From NCBI GenBank assembly GCA_963842975.1, contig CAWJIH010000009.1, forward strand, positions 744,001 to 808,000: 64,000 bases of DNA. Reading direction: 5' to 3'. Position numbers and translations under genes: made by a program. Under the pieces are notes generated by a model. That model was not told the DNA's origin. It saw only the letters and a list, made by a program, of their open reading frames with translations, and searched no databases. Source of the DNA: JACJWR01 sp963842975. Its GTDB lineage: Bacteria > Actinomycetota > Actinomycetes > S36-B12 > UBA10799. Of the stretch, positions 1 through 7,313 are shown in pieces. Numbering within the stretch: position 1 is the first letter of the stretch; every line of letters starts with the position of its first letter.

Positions 1-2
1 AC

Positions 3-266
3 GAGGAGACACGCGAAAGGCTCGAGTCTGCTTGGGTATCCCTCACCAACGCGATCAAGCAACCCAAGTCCGATGCCGCTCGACTTCGACGCCGACTTCG
101 GCGATTGCGGGGGGAGTTGGACCAGTTGTTGCGGCGCAGCGATTCGGTCGCAGACACAGATGCTGAGTTGGCAGCTTGCGGTGGGCACTCCGACGCTGAA
201 GATTTCGACCAAATGCACGGCAATGGGATGGCCGACGGGCAGGCAACACGCCGCGAGGATCAATAG
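3..266 (+). CDS. C-terminal end of an unrecognised protein (5' end outside window)
   Basis: An open frame enters from the left edge and runs 87 codons to a TAG stop at 264-266. The translation is charged, with an Arg/Leu-rich stretch (LRRRLRRLRGELDQLLRRSD) that reads like a short coiled coil, then a polar, acidic tail. The composition is more protein-like than in the other two forward frames. It ends 65 bp before HU. In mycobacteria and Streptomyces I recall leuD just upstream of this HU gene, but this tail does not look like LeuD. I do not recognise the family. It could also be a chance open frame, since the start and most of the protein are outside the window. Confidence 0.4.
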   Translation, partial: EETRERLESAWVSLTNAIKQPKSDAARLRRRLRRLRGELDQLLRRSDSVADTDAELAACGGHSDAEDFDQMHGNGMADGQATRREDQ

Positions 267-331
267 GTTTAGGCAACCATATGGCGCGAGGATCGCCACG
301 GGTCGTCGAACAACCAGAGCTAGGAGTGGTG

Positions 332-910
332 ATGAACAAGTCACAATTGGTGGAGCAAGTCGCAGAGCGGCTGGAAATGAGCCGCAAGGACGCCGCCGAA
401 GTGGTCGAAGCCGTGATCCAGGCGATCACCGAAAGTGTGGCCAAGGGGGAACGGGTGGCCATCTCGGGATTCGGCATATTTGAACAGGTGTTCCGGGCGG
501 CCCGCACCGGACGCAACCCGCGTACTGGCGAGACCGTCAAGATCGGTGCGGTGACGATGCCGAAGTTCCGTCCGGGAACCGAGTTCAAGAACATCGTCGC
601 CGGGGCTCGTGACCTGACCAACCGAGTGACCGGTGGATCAGACGATGACGCCGCGCCCGCCGAGGAAAAGGCGGCGACTGCTGCCCCAGCGAAGAAGACC
701 GCACCAGCAAAGACAGCCACGGCCGCGAAGACAGCCACGGCCGCGAAGAAGGCCCCGGCGGCGAAGAAGACCACCGCCAAAAAGGCCCCAGCGAAGAAGA
801 CCACTGCAAAGAAGGCCCCGGCGGCGAAGAAGACCACCGCCAAAAAGGCCCCAGCGAAGAAGACCACGGCAAAGAAGACAGCCGCAAAGCCAGCTAACTC
901 AGACGGCTGA
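332..910 (+). CDS. hup: HU-family nucleoid protein with lysine/alanine-rich tail
   Basis: This 192-residue protein binds and bends DNA and compacts the nucleoid. Residues 1 to about 95 form the HU fold (starts MNKSQLVEQ; the DNA-binding arm region contains RTGRNPRTGE). The rest is a low-complexity tail of AKK, TTAKK and APAKK units, like mycobacterial HupB and Streptomyces HupS. The ATG at 332 is preferred over a longer frame opening at 281: AGGAG at 322-326 lies 5 nt before it, and the extra 17 residues do not fit HU. The tail is built from tandem DNA repeats (711-746 and 748-873). The gene converges with cofC and their 3' ends overlap by 17 bp. Confidence 0.95.
   Translation: MNKSQLVEQVAERLEMSRKDAAEVVEAVIQAITESVAKGERVAISGFGIFEQVFRAARTGRNPRTGETVKIGAVTMPKFRPGTEFKNIVAGARDLTNRVTGGSDDDAAPAEEKAATAAPAKKTAPAKTATAAKTATAAKKAPAAKKTTAKKAPAKKTTAKKAPAAKKTTAKKAPAKKTTAKKTAAKPANSDG
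711..746 (+). repeat. Perfect 18-bp tandem duplication in the HU tail
   Basis: Two identical adjacent 18-bp units (711-728 and 729-746, each AGACAGCCACGGCCGCGA) encode a repeated six-residue KTATAA-type motif. The unit length keeps the reading frame. This looks like a recent duplication by slippage or unequal recombination in the tail. Confidence 0.9.
748..873 (+). repeat. 63-bp tandem repeat, two copies, in the HU tail
   Basis: Copies at 748-810 and 811-873 differ at one base (cactgc versus cacggc). Each encodes 21 residues of KAPAAKKTTAKK-type sequence. Such units can expand or shrink in frame, so tail length may vary between strains. The repeat also makes the region prone to assembly collapse. 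Confidence 0.9.
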
Positions 911-1508
911 GGACAGCGGCCGTGTGCACACCGACACCGTAGGCCACGGCCATGGTGATGTCGGCTGGATCGTCGATGTCGAAGCGCAGCCGGATCGAGA
1001 CCTCCAGCGGTTGGGCTCCGGAGGCCCGGTGGCGAGTTGCAGAGTCTGACCCGAACGACGGAGCCAGTCCAGGTCCAGTGGTGGTCAACAAGGTGGTGCC
1101 GCGGCCGCGGTGGTCAACGACGAAGGATCGCGCCATGGCGCGGGCCATTGTCAAAACCTCGTCGAAATCGGCCGGGCGGACGCAGGCGACATCGGCAACA
1201 ACCACGGCGATGCGTTCGTAACCCGCTTTGCGGGCGCTGCTCTCGGCGGCGGCGATCGCGGTGTTGAGTTCGGCGGGCCCAGCGAATACCTCAACCGCCG
1301 GGCCGCGGTCAGCCTCCGACAACAACGAGCCGTCGCCGACCACGACGACCCTCCCGACCGAGCGGGCTGCTGATGCCGCAGCCACGACGTCTTGCGCGAA
1401 AGCCCGCGCGAGGGCCGCACGGGCTTCGCCGAGTTGCTGCAGGCGCGACTTGGCCACGTCAACGCCATTGACCGGGATGATGATGCACCAGTCGGAACGC
1501 GGGATCAT
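894..1508 (-). CDS. cofC: 2-phospho-L-lactate / phosphoenolpyruvate guanylyltransferase (CofC/FbiD)
   Basis: This 204-residue protein is a MobA-like nucleotidyltransferase of coenzyme F420 biosynthesis. The family joins GTP to phosphoenolpyruvate or 2-phospholactate to make the activated intermediate used by CofD/FbiA. The N-terminal IPVNGVDVAKSRL matches the family's PxKxxxxAKSRL nucleotide-binding motif. An acidic metal-binding position follows in VVVADVACVRPADF, where many homologues read GDLPxLxP. The ATG at 1506-1508 is preferred because upstream residues do not resemble the family. The gene converges on HU and diverges from plsC, as fbiD sits between hupB and gpsA in mycobacteria. It implies an F420-using organism, although no other F420 gene is in the window. 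Confidence 0.85.
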   Translation of the reverse strand: MIPRSDWCIIIPVNGVDVAKSRLQQLGEARAALARAFAQDVVAAASAARSVGRVVVVGDGSLLSEADRGPAVEVFAGPAELNTAIAAAESSARKAGYERIAVVVADVACVRPADFDEVLTMARAMARSFVVDHRGRGTTLLTTTGPGLAPSFGSDSATRHRASGAQPLEVSIRLRFDIDDPADITMAVAYGVGVHTAAVLSRLS

Positions 1509-1616
1509 GGCGTTGAGTGTGTCAGCACCGAGCAGCGCTCGCCAGCAGGACACCCCACCAGTCGCAGCGGCAGGATTGGGCGGGCATTCCAACCGTGGGT
1601 GTCGTGCGTGCATAAC

Positions 1617-1623
1617 AGGAGGT
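1617..1623 (+). promoter_or_regulatory. Strong ribosome binding site that fixes the plsC start
   Basis: AGGAGGT lies 9 nt before GTG at 1633. The open frame continues much further upstream (to about 1228) over cofC, but only this GTG has a near-perfect Shine-Dalgarno sequence and gives a protein of normal length. Confidence 0.75.
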
Positions 1624-1632
1624 CACACCGGA

Positions 1633-2388
1633 GTGGAGCGTCACGGTAGGAGGGAGCTATCGCCCACATTATGGTTCGCTGTGGCCACGCTGTGGCCAAC
1701 TCTGCAGTTGTGGACGAAACGCGATTGGCGTGGCACCGAACACTTGCAGCGCACCTACCCCCCAACAGACGGCATCGTGGTCGCGGCGAATCACCTTTCT
1801 TGGTTCGATCCCCTCCCGATGTGCCAACTGCTGTGGGACAACGGTCGGCCACCTCGCATCATGGTCAAGGACACGCTGTTTCGCACACCGTTCTTGGGTG
1901 CGGTGCTCTCCGGCGCAGGTCAGATCCCAGTCGCCAGGGAGTCCGGTGACGCTGCCGCTGCGGTGCAGGCAGCAGTTTCAGCAGTGGCCGATGGGGAAGC
2001 TGTAGTGGTGTATCCCGAGGGCACCATCACCAGGGATGAGAACCTCTGGCCGATGTCCGGACGATCCGGGGCTGCTCGGATTGCCCTGGAGTCAGGTGCG
2101 CCGGTGATCCCGGTCGCGCAGTGGGGTCCGCAGCAGGTGATGAGGCCCTACCGCAAGGAGTTTCGCCTGTTGCCTCGTAAGACCATGCACTTCTTGGTGG
2201 GGCCACCGGTCAACCTCGACGACCTCCGCGACGGTCCGATCAACACGGACACCCTCAAGACGGCTACGAATCGGATAATCGACGACATCACGGGGCTGCT
2301 TGCTGACCTGAGGGGAGAACAACCACCGAAGCAACGGCTCGATTTCAAAGCATGGAAAGACGCCAAAAACCAACAGAAGGAGCAATAG
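1633..2388 (+). CDS. plsC: 1-acyl-sn-glycerol-3-phosphate acyltransferase family protein (PlsC-like)
   Basis: This 251-residue LPLAT-superfamily enzyme probably transfers an acyl chain to lysophosphatidic acid, giving phosphatidic acid at the inner membrane face. The catalytic HX4D motif is NHLSWFD (His54, Asp59). The glycerophosphate-binding PEGT motif is at about 128-131 (VVYPEGTI). A hydrophobic stretch near residues 11-27 may anchor it. The GTG start follows from the ribosome binding site at 1617. The stop lies 2 bp before gpsA, so the two are very likely co-transcribed: GpsA makes the glycerol-3-phosphate whose acylation continues here. A closely related acyltransferase for mannosylated or other lipids cannot be excluded. 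Confidence 0.88.
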   Translation: MERHGRRELSPTLWFAVATLWPTLQLWTKRDWRGTEHLQRTYPPTDGIVVAANHLSWFDPLPMCQLLWDNGRPPRIMVKDTLFRTPFLGAVLSGAGQIPVARESGDAAAAVQAAVSAVADGEAVVVYPEGTITRDENLWPMSGRSGAARIALESGAPVIPVAQWGPQQVMRPYRKEFRLLPRKTMHFLVGPPVNLDDLRDGPINTDTLKTATNRIIDDITGLLADLRGEQPPKQRLDFKAWKDAKNQQKEQ

Positions 2389-2390
2389 CA

Positions 2391-3401
2391 ATGAGAAAAG
2401 TCGCAGTGATGGGAAGTGGATCCTGGGGCACCGGTATGGGCATGGTCCTTGCCGACGCCGGAGCAGACGTCGCCATGTGGGCCCGGGAACCAGACGTTGT
2501 CGAGTCGATCAACCGCGGGCACACAAACGAGCGCTTTCACCCGGGCCTGGAACTGCCGCTGTCGATGTGGGCCAGTTCAGACCCCGAAGAAGTCCTTCGT
2601 GACCGCAGCATTGTCATCTTGGCGATTCCAGCACAGACCCTGCGCGAGAATTTGGCCATCTGGCGTGACTACTTCGCACCAGGTGTGGTCTTGGTGAGTC
2701 TGATGAAGGGCATCGAACTCGGCAGTGTGATGCGCATGTCCCAGGTCATCCTGGATGTCTCTGGAGTGGACGAATCGCAGGTCGCCGTGATCTCCGGGCC
2801 AAACCTGGCACGAGAGATCATTTATCGCCAGCCCGCGGCCACCACAGTGGCCTGCAGCAGTGAAGAGTCAGCCCGAAATGTTGCGGACGCTATCTTCACG
2901 TCCTACTTCCGGCCCTACTACACGACCGACATGGTCGGCGTGGAGATTGGCGGTTCGGTCAAGAACGTCATCGCACTCGCCAACGGCATGGCAGTGGGGC
3001 TGGGCTTCGGTGAAAATGCGCAGGCAAGTCTGATCACCCGCGGCCTGGCGGAGATGACCCGCCTTGGAGTTGCGCTCGGGGCAAATCCGATGACGTTTCA
3101 AGGACTGGCCGGTATTGGTGATTTGATTGCCACGTGCACCTCTTCGCTGTCGCGCAACCGCACATTCGGCGAGAACCTGGGCAAGGGCATGACGGTCGAG
3201 GAGACCATCGCGGTCACAAAACAAACATCCGAGGGCGTCAAGAGCTGCCAGAGCATCCTCGACCTCGCCACCCGAAACGGCGTCGAGATGCCGATCACTG
3301 CAGAGGTGGTCAAGGTCGTCCACGAGGGGATGTCTGCGCGGGAGATGTTGGGCAATCTGATGAACCGCGACCCCAAGGCCGAGCAGGGCCATTCGTCGTA
3401 G
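2391..3401 (+). CDS. gpsA: NAD(P)-dependent glycerol-3-phosphate dehydrogenase
   Basis: This 336-residue cytosolic enzyme reduces dihydroxyacetone phosphate to sn-glycerol-3-phosphate, the backbone for phospholipids. The N-terminal Rossmann motif is GSGSWG (residues 8-13). The catalytic lysine region GGSVKNVIALANG and the following GLGFGENAQASLITRG are characteristic of the family. ATG at 2391 has AAGGAG 8 nt upstream (2377-2382) and starts 2 bp after plsC. The position next to cofC and HU matches gpdA2 of mycobacteria. The mycobacterial neighbour ddlA is absent here. Confidence 0.96.
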   Translation: MRKVAVMGSGSWGTGMGMVLADAGADVAMWAREPDVVESINRGHTNERFHPGLELPLSMWASSDPEEVLRDRSIVILAIPAQTLRENLAIWRDYFAPGVVLVSLMKGIELGSVMRMSQVILDVSGVDESQVAVISGPNLAREIIYRQPAATTVACSSEESARNVADAIFTSYFRPYYTTDMVGVEIGGSVKNVIALANGMAVGLGFGENAQASLITRGLAEMTRLGVALGANPMTFQGLAGIGDLIATCTSSLSRNRTFGENLGKGMTVEETIAVTKQTSEGVKSCQSILDLATRNGVEMPITAEVVKVVHEGMSAREMLGNLMNRDPKAEQGHSS

Positions 3402-3431
3402 TCGAAAAGGTGACTTCGGTCCACCTGCAAT

Positions 3432-3471
3432 AGGGACGATGGTCCCTGGCGTCGCTCACCGGCAGCGGTGA
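3432..3471 (+). terminator. Two small tandem hairpins after gpsA, possible terminator
   Basis: AGGGAC/GTCCCT (3432-3437 with 3442-3447) and TCACCG/CGGTGA (3456-3461 with 3466-3471) are each 6-bp stems with 4-nt loops. There is no T-tract. They fill the 80-bp gap between gpsA and the next gene. A termination role is inferred from position only. Confidence 0.35.
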
Positions 3472-3481
3472 TTATCGGAGT

Positions 3482-4150
3482 ATGGAACCGGCGATCGAGG
3501 TGTCGCGGGTGTGGTGGACCCCGGGACCCACCCCGGTACTTCAGGACGCCTGCTTGGCGGTCCCACGCGGGCAGGTGCGGGGAGTGCTAGGTGGCGTCGG
3601 CAGCGGGCGCACGGCGTTGGTCCGAGTGCTCCTGGGATTGGTGCAACCGGACTCTGGTTTTGCCCGAGTGTTGGGTCTGGATTGCTGGCAGGATGCGGTG
3701 GCTCTGCACCGTCTGGTCTCGTCTCGGCCAAATCTGGACCATTGGCCGACGCTGACCGGCGGTGAGACCCTTGCCTTCCTGCATCGGTTGACCGGGGATT
3801 CGAACCCGCCTCGCTGTCGCACGCTGCTGGCACGCTTCGACGTCGACCCAGATGTGCCCGTCAGCGAACTTGGACCTCGCGGAGTCAGTGTGCTGTCGTT
3901 GGCGGCGACGTTTTGCCGGCCGGCCGAGGTTTTCCTGGTCGACGATGCGGTCGCACACCTGGCGCCGGCGGATCATCAGGTGCTCGCGGGGGTTCTCTCA
4001 GAAGTAACCGAACGGGTCGGCACGGTGCTGCTGACCGGGGCCCCTGAAGACGGCACAGCCAAACTGTGTGACGAAGCCGACGTGATCGACGCTGGCCGCT
4101 GTGGTGCCTCGCCGACATCGCCCTCCGAGGTATTGGCCCGGCCAGCGTAA
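3482..4150 (+). CDS. ABC-ATPase-like protein with degenerate catalytic motifs
   Basis: This 222-residue protein has the length and outline of an ABC nucleotide-binding domain, but nearly every key residue is changed. The Walker A region is GGVGSGRT (residues 37-44), with Arg43 where Lys is normal. The LSGGQ signature position reads LGPRG. Walker B ends VFLVDD, with Asp for the catalytic Glu. The H-loop region (LLTGAPED) has no His, and no clear Q-loop glutamine is visible. No permease gene is adjacent. It may bind but not hydrolyse nucleotide, or act as a structural or regulatory protein. The frame is intact for its whole length, which argues against random decay. The -10-like GATTAT ends 6 nt before the ATG, so the transcript may be leaderless. 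Confidence 0.72.
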   Translation: MEPAIEVSRVWWTPGPTPVLQDACLAVPRGQVRGVLGGVGSGRTALVRVLLGLVQPDSGFARVLGLDCWQDAVALHRLVSSRPNLDHWPTLTGGETLAFLHRLTGDSNPPRCRTLLARFDVDPDVPVSELGPRGVSVLSLAATFCRPAEVFLVDDAVAHLAPADHQVLAGVLSEVTERVGTVLLTGAPEDGTAKLCDEADVIDAGRCGASPTSPSEVLARPA

Positions 4151-4218
4151 TCGAGTCCAGATAGGGCAGAATCGAGCCTGCCAGCGATCGCCGCCGGCGT
4201 GGAGTTGAGGAGTCCGAC

Positions 4219-5628
4219 GTGACCGACGAGCAACTCGCCCCTGTCCGACTTTCGGGATGGGACTTTGCCACCTGGCGTGCTGCGAGCGAGGACCCAATCA
4301 TGCGTTCCACCATGCTGGGATTGCTGATCTTGGAGTCCGAGCCCGACTGGGAGCGCCTGGTTGATCGCTACGAAAGGGCGAGTCGGCAGGTGCCAATTCT
4401 CCGGCAGAAGGTCGTCGAGGGACCAGTCCCGTGGGCGAACCCGAGGCTGGTTATTGATCCTGACTTCGACTTGTCATTCCACCTGCGCCGATTCCGGGTT
4501 GCGTCGGGCTCCGGGTGGGCGGAGGTGCTCGATGAGTGCCGTCGCCAGAGCATGACCGACTTTGACCGGGACCGTCCGCTGTGGAAGGTGACGGTGCTTG
4601 AAGGCCTGCCAGGGGGCAAGTCTGCAGTCATCACCAAACTGCACCACGCCGTAGCGGACGGCCAAGGCGCCATTCAACTGGGCGCGGCGCTGGTGGACCT
4701 CAGCCCGGAAGGGTTCGACCTAGGTCCGATGCCTCGTGCACCCCGCGGTGAGCACATCTCATCGCTGTCTTTCGCCGAGTTGATGATCCGGGACAACGTC
4801 GAGTGGATGCTGGGGACCACAAAGAAGATCGCCGAGGGTGCGCTGCCGGTGGCAGCAAGGTTCCTGCAGGATCCCGGGGACGCCGTGCGCAAGTTAATGG
4901 ACTTCGGCGACTCGGTGTTCCGATTTGTTCGGCCGCCGAGCACGCAACTGTCGCCGATCATGACCGGCCGCAGCATCAACTACCACTACGGGGCCTTCCA
5001 GTTGCCCTTCCAAAGCATTCGCTCGGCAGCCAAATCGGTGGGGCACTCGGTCAACGACGCCTATCTGGCAGCAGTCGCCGAGTCGATGGGGGAGTACCAC
5101 CGGCGCAAAGGCGCCCCGGTGGACCAACTGAACCTGAACATGCCCATCAGTTTGCGCAAGTCCGACGATTTCGGCCAGAACGCCGTCACGATCGCCCACT
5201 TCACAGTCAATACCGCGGCAGAGGATCCGGTAGCTCTGATGGCGGAGATCGGCGAAACGGTGGCTGCGTGGCGGGCCGAACCAGCGCTGGGGTTCGCGGA
5301 TCAACTCGCCGAGATCAGCCGATTCATCCCATTCGAGGTGATTTCGGCGGCAGCAACAGCCAGCGATGTCACCGCGTCGAACGTTCCAGGTCCCCCAGTG
5401 CAGGTGTTTCTTGCTGGGGCAGCGGTGCAGCAGATCGTGCCGCTCCCGCCGCCAATCGGTGCCGCGGTCTTCGTGGCGATGCTCACCTACAACGGCGAGG
5501 CGACCATTGGTGTGGCCATGGACGATCGAGCCGTTGTGGATCACGAACTCCTCATTGAGTGCATGCGCCACGGATTCTCGAAGGTGACCGGCGTTGAGAT
5601 CCCGGAGTGGAATCCGCTGACCTCGTAG
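4219..5628 (+). CDS. WS/DGAT-type wax ester synthase / diacylglycerol acyltransferase
   Basis: This 469-residue protein belongs to the bacterial bifunctional acyltransferase family that makes storage lipids by moving an acyl group from acyl-CoA to a fatty alcohol or diacylglycerol. The active-site HHxxxDG motif is HHAVADG at residues 142-148. The C-terminal DUF1298 half contains NLNMPISLRKSDD and the conserved SNVPGPP stretch. GTG at 4219 has GAGGAG at 4207-4212, 6 nt upstream. It stands alone, about 70 bp after the degenerate ABC gene, and ends at a bidirectional terminator. It suggests triacylglycerol or wax ester storage, common in actinobacteria. Substrate preference cannot be told from sequence. 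Confidence 0.9.
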   Translation: MTDEQLAPVRLSGWDFATWRAASEDPIMRSTMLGLLILESEPDWERLVDRYERASRQVPILRQKVVEGPVPWANPRLVIDPDFDLSFHLRRFRVASGSGWAEVLDECRRQSMTDFDRDRPLWKVTVLEGLPGGKSAVITKLHHAVADGQGAIQLGAALVDLSPEGFDLGPMPRAPRGEHISSLSFAELMIRDNVEWMLGTTKKIAEGALPVAARFLQDPGDAVRKLMDFGDSVFRFVRPPSTQLSPIMTGRSINYHYGAFQLPFQSIRSAAKSVGHSVNDAYLAAVAESMGEYHRRKGAPVDQLNLNMPISLRKSDDFGQNAVTIAHFTVNTAAEDPVALMAEIGETVAAWRAEPALGFADQLAEISRFIPFEVISAAATASDVTASNVPGPPVQVFLAGAAVQQIVPLPPPIGAAVFVAMLTYNGEATIGVAMDDRAVVDHELLIECMRHGFSKVTGVEIPEWNPLTS

Positions 5629-5642
5629 CCTGAGCCGTCAAA

Positions 5643-5676
5643 CGTCGTGGCCGGGGCCTGCGCGCCGGCCACGACG
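5643..5676. terminator. Bidirectional terminator hairpin between convergent genes
   Basis: A perfect 12-bp inverted repeat (CGTCGTGGCCGG at 5643-5654, complement at 5665-5676) with a 10-nt loop lies between the acyltransferase stop and the transporter stop. It is very GC-rich and has no T-tract, as usual for actinobacterial terminators. Confidence 0.7.
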
Positions 5677-5716
5677 CCTTGCTAGTGGACGCCTTGCTAA
5701 TGCACCCCTGCTAGTG
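5673..5716 (-). repeat. Three imperfect 14-15-bp tandem repeats at the end of the POT gene
   Basis: Units GACGCCTTGCTAGTG (5673-5687), GACGCCTTGCTAATG (5688-5702) and CACCCCTGCTAGTG (5703-5716) follow each other. The last contains the transporter's stop codon. It looks like a short slippage duplication of the gene's 3' end. Confidence 0.75.
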
Positions 5717-7210
5717 CACCGGATCCATTGCCTTGTTGATCCACTTGCGCATCCCCAAAGTGATCACCGCGATCATGATCGGGATGGTGCCGCTGACGAG
5801 GAAGGTCATCACAGTGTTGTCCGCGGTGAATTTGCCAATTTGGCCTCCGACGCTGGTGCCGACTGAGGTCGCGAGGAACCACAGCGCCAGCATTTGTCCG
5901 CTGGCGCCGGCAGGGGCGAGTTTCGTGGTTGCCGACAACCCGGTGGGCGAGAGGAAAAGCTCAGCCCACGTTTGCAGCAGGTAGGTGCTCAGCAACCACC
6001 AGATCGCGGCTTTGTTGCCGTTGTCCTGGAATGCCGACATCGGGATCACAAGTATGAGGACCGAGATCCCCACACCGATCAGACCGATCGCGAACTTCAC
6101 CGACGTTCGGGGAGCCCGATCGGCCAATTTGGTCCACGCCGCGGCGAAGATTGGGGCGAAGATGATGATGAACAGCGGGTTCACCGATTGCAGCCAGGCG
6201 GCAGGCATCTCCCATGATCCGATGCTCAGGTCGGTGACGTTCTCGGCAAAGATGTTCAACGTCGACCCGGATTGCTCAAACACCATCCAGAACGAGGCCG
6301 CCGCAAGGAACACCCACACGAAAGCCCGCACGTGGCGGCGTTCCTGCGGGGTGTAGTCCTTGCGTTTGAACAGTTGGTAGAAGTAGACCACCGGCACGAC
6401 CAAGATGAACAAAGTGATGGCGGTGGCAACATCGTCGATGAAGCTGCCGGATGCCACCAGCCCGATTGCAACGGCGAGCACTGCCACAAACAGCACCGAG
6501 CCGCCGACCACAAGCAGGAAGTGGATGCGCTGTTGTTTGGTGGCCGGGTCCGGGGCAGTGGCGCCCACGCCGCGGAAGTTCTTCCAGCCAAGGACGTACT
6601 GAATAACGGCAAACGTCATGCCCAGCCCAGCGATGGCGAATCCCCAGTGGAAACCGTGGCGGTCGGCTGCGTACCCGGTGATGAGCGGTGCGAGGAAAGA
6701 ACCGAGGTTGATACCCATGTAGAACAGCGAGAAACCAGCGTCCCGTCGGGTGTCCTCAGCGTCGTAGAGGTCGCCGACCATGCCGGAGATGTTCGGTTTC
6801 AGGGCGCCGGTACCCAGTGCGATGAGCAGCAGCCCGATCCAGAAACTCGTCTCGAAGGGGACGGCCATCAGATAGTGGCCGAGCGCAATGATGATGCCGC
6901 CGTACAGCACCGTGTTGCGCGCCCCGAGCATTCGGTCGGCGATCCAACCACCCGCAATGGGCGTCAGGTAGACCAGCCCGGTGTAGGCCCCGTAGATAGC
7001 GATCGCAGTGCCGCTGTCGAGACCGAGCCCCTCGTTAGACCCGTCGTCGCTGATCAGTGGTGCCGTGAGGTACAGCACGAGCAGAGCGCGCATGCCGTAG
7101 TAGGAGAACCGCTCCCACATCTCGGTGAAGAACAGCGTGCTCAGGGCGCGAGGCTGACCCAAGAATGCGCGATCATCACTGCTCGACTTGGGCGCGGAAG
7201 TCGTTGCCAT
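5711..7210 (-). CDS. POT/PTR2-family proton-coupled oligopeptide transporter
   Basis: This 499-residue major-facilitator protein imports di- and tripeptides with protons. Residues 27-42 hold the family signature FFTEMWERFSYYGMRA, including the proton-coupling ExxER motif (Glu30, Glu33, Arg34). About 14 hydrophobic segments follow, with GALKPNISGMVGDLY in the middle, as in DtpT-type carriers. The ATG at 7208-7210 is chosen over a longer frame because the signature then sits at its usual distance from the N-terminus. No Shine-Dalgarno sequence precedes it. Instead a -10-like TATCGT lies 7 nt upstream, suggesting a leaderless message. The antiporter gene ends about 100 bp upstream. Confidence 0.92.
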   Translation of the reverse strand: MATTSAPKSSSDDRAFLGQPRALSTLFFTEMWERFSYYGMRALLVLYLTAPLISDDGSNEGLGLDSGTAIAIYGAYTGLVYLTPIAGGWIADRMLGARNTVLYGGIIIALGHYLMAVPFETSFWIGLLLIALGTGALKPNISGMVGDLYDAEDTRRDAGFSLFYMGINLGSFLAPLITGYAADRHGFHWGFAIAGLGMTFAVIQYVLGWKNFRGVGATAPDPATKQQRIHFLLVVGGSVLFVAVLAVAIGLVASGSFIDDVATAITLFILVVPVVYFYQLFKRKDYTPQERRHVRAFVWVFLAAASFWMVFEQSGSTLNIFAENVTDLSIGSWEMPAAWLQSVNPLFIIIFAPIFAAAWTKLADRAPRTSVKFAIGLIGVGISVLILVIPMSAFQDNGNKAAIWWLLSTYLLQTWAELFLSPTGLSATTKLAPAGASGQMLALWFLATSVGTSVGGQIGKFTADNTVMTFLVSGTIPIMIAVITLGMRKWINKAMDPVH

Positions 7211-7217
7211 AAGCGGA

Positions 7218-7223
7218 ACGATA
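7218..7223 (-). promoter_or_regulatory. -10 element of a probable leaderless promoter (POT gene)
   Basis: TATCGT on the minus strand is followed by 7 nt and then the ATG. No clear -35 hexamer is visible at normal spacing. Confidence 0.45.
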
Positions 7224-7313
7224 GACGTCAAACAGGGGTAAAGGTGCGATGACGGCGAGGTAAGTATTGGTAACAGATAGGTATCGACGAAGTGGCCGAG
7301 GGGATTGCTGTGG

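Noticed and set aside
55..867. Long open frame on the minus strand opposite HU (270 codons)
   Set aside because: It is an artefact of the AAG/GCC repeat tail, giving a low-complexity Phe/Ala/Val string, with no ribosome binding site and no family resemblance.
918..951. 7-bp GGCCGTG/CACGGCC stem near the HU-cofC junction as a terminator
   Set aside because: The loop is 20 nt and the sequence lies in cofC codons, so chance pairing in GC-rich DNA is likely.
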